This document shows, piece by piece, positions 41,357-44,727 of a stretch of 44,727 nucleotides of DNA (position 1 is its first letter; each line of letters begins with the position of its first letter). The position numbers and the translations under genes are program-made. The notes beneath the pieces are model-generated. The model saw only the letters and a list, made by a program, of their open reading frames with translations. It was not told the origin of the DNA and searched no databases. The stretch spans positions 1 through 44,727 of the forward strand of contig JAYULW010000080.1 in assembly GCA_043763155.1 (NCBI GenBank), in the 5' to 3' direction. This stretch comes from JANYBV01 sp043763155. Its GTDB lineage: Bacteria > Pseudomonadota > Alphaproteobacteria > Rickettsiales > SXRF01.

Positions 41357-43852
41357 CTATTCGTTGCGCAAAACGCTGCTGGCGCGGGTGTTAAAAATTC
41401 GCGTATGAATCACAAACCCCGTAAGCGTCACGAACACCAGCGCTAACCCCACAGTGGTAAATATCGCCTCCGGCAGCACCTGAAACTGTATCCAGTCCAG
41501 CCGCTTCAAAATAAGCCACGCGCCGCCCATGCCCAATACACACGCAATGGCTGCGGTAAGCGACGCAAGCAGTACCCACTCGGCCAGAAACATCTTGATA
41601 ATATCGCGCTTACGCGCACCCAGCACCTTCAGCACCACCATGTCATACACCCGCGCATCAAGCGTGGCAGCCAAAGCACTTGCCAGCACCAGCACGCCCG
41701 ACACCAGCGTCACCAGCGCGCACAACCGCAGCGCAAACGCGATATGCGCTACCATGCCGGTAATCTGGTTGATGGAATCTTTAATCCGCACCACCGACAC
41801 GTTGGGGTAGTCCCGCGCCGTCTGGCGTATCACGGCTGCTTCATTTTCCTCGCCCGCAATGCGCGCCGTGGCGATGTAGGTTGCAGGAATATCTTCAATC
41901 GCGCCGGGCGAAAAAATCAGCGCGAAATTGATCTGGAAACTGATGTAATTAATGTCGCGCAAATTCGCGATTTCCACCTCGATGTCGCGCCCCAGCACAT
42001 TCACCGTGAGCTTATCGCCAATGCCAATCCCCATGCCGCGCGCGATTTTGCGGTCGAGCGAAGCCAGCGGCCTGCCATGGTAATCAGCGGGCCACCACGC
42101 GCCCTCCACCACCTGCGAATTGGCAGGCGCAACCGCGCTATACGTAAAGCCACGGTCGCTCTCCACCGCCCATTTCGCGTCATTGGCAATCTTCAGTTTT
42201 TCGACCTCAACGCCATTGACCTGCGCAATGCGCCCACGCACCATAGGTTGCGACGACACATCCGACACATGCGCATTGCCCGCAAGCATCGCCACAAACG
42301 CATCCTTCTGCTCCGGCTGTATATCAATCAGGAACAAAGAGGGCGCAACCGCAGGCATCGTCTCCTTCACTTCCTTCTGGAAGTTTCCCTCCACCAGCAG
42401 CAGCGAAATAAGCACGGTGAGGCCAATGCCCGTCGAAAGCATAATAGAGAGCGTATGCGACCCCGGCCTGTATAAATTCGCAAGCGCCATGCGCGCCCAT
42501 GGCTGCGGCAGGCGAATGCGCCGCGCCGCCATTTGCGTAAGGCGCGTGGCGCCTGCGAAAACCAGCAGGCTCGCGAATGCGCAAAGAATAAACCCAACCG
42601 CGATCTTCGTATCGCTCGAAGAAACGATCAACGTGCCCACCAGCAAAAGCGCGCACAGCGCATTGCCCAGAAGTTTACCGCGCGAAAGCCGTGGCCGTGC
42701 CGGGTCCATACCCCGAAACAGCACGGCAGGGCGCACCTCCACCCCCCGGCCCAGCGCCGTGATGGAAAAAGTGAAAACGGTAAGCAGCCCAAAAATACTC
42801 GCAAGCCCGATCGCCGGAAAATCAAGCGCGAAATGCGTGTCGAATACCGGAAGGAATGCCGATAAATACGGAAGTGCCAGCACCGAAAGCGCCGATCCCG
42901 CAAACGCACCTGCGCAACTCGCAGGCAGCGAAATGCACAAAAGCACCAGCAGATACACCCCGAATACAAAATTCCGGCTGGCGCCGAGCGTCTTATACAC
43001 GGCAATGGATTCGGACTTTTTATGCAAGTAGGTTTCCGCTGCATTCATAATGCCGATGCCCCCGATCAGCAGCGACGAAAGCCCCGCAAGCGTCATGAAC
43101 AATTGCAACCGGCTGATAAAATCCTGTACGCCGCGGTTATTATCGCTCACAGTTTTCACTATCCATGGCGCGTGCGCAAATGCCTGCGCCAGTTGCGTCG
43201 TAAAGGCCTCCACAGTCACATCTTTATTCAGCACTACATGGTAATGAAACCGCGTAAGCCCGTCGGCCAGCAGCAACCCGTTGCGCTGCAACGTTTCAAT
43301 CCTGCCCATCACGCGCGGCCCCAGCGAAAGGGGCGAGGCAATACTGTCCGGCTCATGCGTCAGCATATCCACCACTTTCAGCTTCGCATCCGCAAGCTGT
43401 ATAGTCTCGCCCGGCTGCATTTGCATGCGCGTAAAAAAGGCTGGCTCCGCAACCAGGCTATCGCCAGCTAAGGCATCCTGAAGTTTCCCCGCTGTGCCTG
43501 TGGCTGCCTCACCCAGCAGCGGGTAGGCCGCATCAACCCCTTTAAGCTCCACCAGCGCCACATCGTCGCCATGCACCGCCATCGAGCGCATGGTGGCGCT
43601 AAGCGACACAGCGCCATATTTGCGGATGAAGCCCAGCTGTTCTTCGCTCAGCTGCTGGTTGATCAGCGCCAGCTCAAGATCGCCGCCCAGTAGCGTGCGC
43701 GATTCCTGCTGGATACCTTGCGCAATATGGCGCGACACCGACGTCACCGCCGCAATCACCGCCACCCCGATAATCAGGCAGCTCAGGAAAATACGAAAAT
43801 CCCGCACGCCCCCGCGCAATTCGCGCAGCGCAAGTAGGAATGCCAGCCTCAC
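41357..43852 (-). CDS. ybbP: FtsX-like ABC transporter permease, YbbP family
   Basis: An 831-residue permease with two FtsX-type halves. One helix near the N-terminus (about 22-42) is followed by a large periplasmic domain, three helices around 245-370, more helices near 400-435, then a second periplasmic domain and three C-terminal helices (about 705-820). This layout matches YbbP, which pairs with the ATPase YbbA. The start is a GTG whose bases overlap the ybbA TGA (GTGA), so it is translated by coupling. The transported substrate is unknown; lipoprotein or lipid handling is suggested by the neighbouring tesA and by related LolCDE/MacB systems. Confidence 0.92.
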   Translation of the reverse strand: MRLAFLLALRELRGGVRDFRIFLSCLIIGVAVIAAVTSVSRHIAQGIQQESRTLLGGDLELALINQQLSEEQLGFIRKYGAVSLSATMRSMAVHGDDVALVELKGVDAAYPLLGEAATGTAGKLQDALAGDSLVAEPAFFTRMQMQPGETIQLADAKLKVVDMLTHEPDSIASPLSLGPRVMGRIETLQRNGLLLADGLTRFHYHVVLNKDVTVEAFTTQLAQAFAHAPWIVKTVSDNNRGVQDFISRLQLFMTLAGLSSLLIGGIGIMNAAETYLHKKSESIAVYKTLGASRNFVFGVYLLVLLCISLPASCAGAFAGSALSVLALPYLSAFLPVFDTHFALDFPAIGLASIFGLLTVFTFSITALGRGVEVRPAVLFRGMDPARPRLSRGKLLGNALCALLLVGTLIVSSSDTKIAVGFILCAFASLLVFAGATRLTQMAARRIRLPQPWARMALANLYRPGSHTLSIMLSTGIGLTVLISLLLVEGNFQKEVKETMPAVAPSLFLIDIQPEQKDAFVAMLAGNAHVSDVSSQPMVRGRIAQVNGVEVEKLKIANDAKWAVESDRGFTYSAVAPANSQVVEGAWWPADYHGRPLASLDRKIARGMGIGIGDKLTVNVLGRDIEVEIANLRDINYISFQINFALIFSPGAIEDIPATYIATARIAGEENEAAVIRQTARDYPNVSVVRIKDSINQITGMVAHIAFALRLCALVTLVSGVLVLASALAATLDARVYDMVVLKVLGARKRDIIKMFLAEWVLLASLTAAIACVLGMGGAWLILKRLDWIQFQVLPEAIFTTVGLALVFVTLTGFVIHTRIFNTRASSVLRNE

Positions 43853-44520
43853 AGGATCTTACCGTCGCGTATGGTGACGATGCGGTCGCATTGCTCCGCA
43901 AGCGCCTTATCATGCGTAATCAGCAGCAATGTAGTGCCAAAATCGCGGTGCATCTGCAGCATCAGCGCCACAATCTGCTTGCCCGTTTCCTGATCTAAAT
44001 TGCCTGTCGGCTCGTCGGCCAGCAGCACTTTGGGCCGCATGGCAAACGCGCGGGCGAGTGCCACGCGCTGTTGCTCCCCGCCCGAAAGCTGCGACGGGAA
44101 ATGATCCACCCGGTGCGAAAGCCCCACCGCGTCTAACGCCTGCCGCGCTGCGCTTGCGGCATCCTTGCGCCCTGCGAATTCCATGGGTACGGCCACATTT
44201 TCCAGCGCCGTCATGGTGGGAATAAGATGAAAATTCTGGAACACAATGCCAATGGTGTCGCGCCGGAACTGCGCCATGGCGTCTTCGCTTAAGTCCTGCA
44301 CTTCGCGCCCGTCAACGGCCACCCGGCCCGCGCTCACCCGCTCCAGCCCCGCCATGCACATGAGCAGCGAAGTTTTACCCGACCCCGAAGGCCCCATAAT
44401 GCTCACCCGCTCGCCGCGATTTACTGTAAGGCAAATATGGTCTAGGATGTCCACCTGTCCCCGCGGTCCCTTCAGGCTCAGGGACACGTTTTCAAGGGCG
44501 ATCATAGGCGAGGTTTCCAT
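43849..44520 (-). CDS. ybbA: ABC transporter ATPase, YbbA/LolD-like
   Basis: A 223-residue ATPase with Walker A GPSGSGKTS, Q-loop VFQNFHLIP, signature LSGGEQQRVALARA and Walker B VLLADEPTGNLD, the pattern of the LolD/MacB/FtsE group. It would energise the adjoining FtsX-like permease; the two overlap by 4 bp. Three in-frame ATGs are possible (44547, 44520 and 44505); I chose 44520, preceded by GAAAGAAG. That ATG overlaps the tesA ATG on the opposite strand at CATG. The ybbA-ybbP operon divergent from tesA is the same arrangement as in E. coli, which supports all three assignments. Confidence 0.93.
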   Translation of the reverse strand: METSPMIALENVSLSLKGPRGQVDILDHICLTVNRGERVSIMGPSGSGKTSLLMCMAGLERVSAGRVAVDGREVQDLSEDAMAQFRRDTIGIVFQNFHLIPTMTALENVAVPMEFAGRKDAASAARQALDAVGLSHRVDHFPSQLSGGEQQRVALARAFAMRPKVLLADEPTGNLDQETGKQIVALMLQMHRDFGTTLLLITHDKALAEQCDRIVTIRDGKIL

Positions 44521-44727
44521 GCGGCTTCTTTCAAATTTTATGCTCATAAGCTGCGTGCTAGTATCGCAAGCTTATGCCGCTAAAACAACCCTAATAGCAG
44601 CCTTCGGCGATAGCATTTTCGCGGGCTACGGGCTGAAACTCAGCGAGTCGGTGCCCACTAAGCTCGAAGAAAAGCTGAAGGCCGACGGCTACGATGTTAA
44701 AATCCTGAATCAGGGTGTCAGCGGCGA
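44519..44727 (+). CDS. tesA: GDSL-family arylesterase / lysophospholipase L1 (TesA), 3' end cut by window
   Basis: The first 69 codons of a secreted SGNH hydrolase. A signal peptide (MRLLSNFMLISCVLVSQAYA) precedes the block I motif AAFGDSIFAGYGL, where the Ser of GDS is the nucleophile; Ile replaces the more common Leu. ILNQGVSGD at the edge begins block II. TesA-type enzymes are periplasmic esterases acting on acyl-CoA, lysophospholipids or aryl esters. GAGG lies five bases before the ATG at 44519; an internal ATG at 44540 is a poorer start. Divergent pairing with ybbA-ybbP is conserved in other proteobacteria. Confidence 0.9.
   Translation, partial: MRLLSNFMLISCVLVSQAYAAKTTLIAAFGDSIFAGYGLKLSESVPTKLEEKLKADGYDVKILNQGVSG

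Overview
The window is a piece of an alphaproteobacterial chromosome of fairly high G+C, densely packed with housekeeping genes. The assignment rests on gene order: mdh-sucC-sucD-sucA-sucB-lpd, a hemE/hemH/hemJ cluster using HemJ rather than HemG or HemY, a pyruvate,phosphate dikinase regulator (RP001-type) followed by aroE-coaE-dnaQ, secA next to a parvulin and argJ, and an NDUFAF5-like methyltransferase. The order or family cannot be fixed from this stretch. I see no phage, IS element, CRISPR array, tRNA or rRNA.

The most important site is the 353-bp gene-free gap between hemE and the RP001-type gene (12999-13351). This is where the chromosome origin lies in Caulobacter and Rickettsia. It holds a perfect DnaA box, several near-consensus boxes, a 22-bp pure A/T run and a TAG triplet run placed and oriented like a DnaA-trio. 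Every gene to its left is on the minus strand and the first four genes to its right are on the plus strand, so transcription leaves the gap in both directions.

Left arm (1-12998, all minus strand): hemE-hemH-hemJ (late heme synthesis); rho, with a candidate promoter of its own and a pyrimidine-rich leader; then mdh, sucC, sucD, sucA, sucB, a GNAT acetyltransferase and lpd (cut by the window edge). Together these supply malate dehydrogenase, succinyl-CoA synthetase and the whole 2-oxoglutarate dehydrogenase complex.

Right arm: PPDK regulator-aroE-coaE-dnaQ (overlapping stop/start codons); secA (minus); secreted parvulin with a clear terminator; argJ-mutT-rhodanese (overlapping); a C-terminal-half methionine synthase; comF (minus) and the NDUFAF5-like gene followed by comEC; a copper-type P1B ATPase (minus); a Pam18-like J-protein and murJ; a secreted hypothetical (minus); cutA and a secreted CBM9-like protein; a secreted phosphoesterase with DUF423 (minus); a membrane retropepsin-like protease and kbl; a foreign-looking dinD; uup (minus); folC; and a ybbA-ybbP ABC exporter divergent from tesA (cut by the window edge).

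I did not find a clearly new multi-gene system. The observations most worth following are the candidate origin, the Q/R-rich insertion in Rho with its rut-like leader, the half-length MetH, the transferred dinD, a 28-bp perfect palindrome holding both stop codons of a convergent pair, and very tight gene junctions throughout the right arm.
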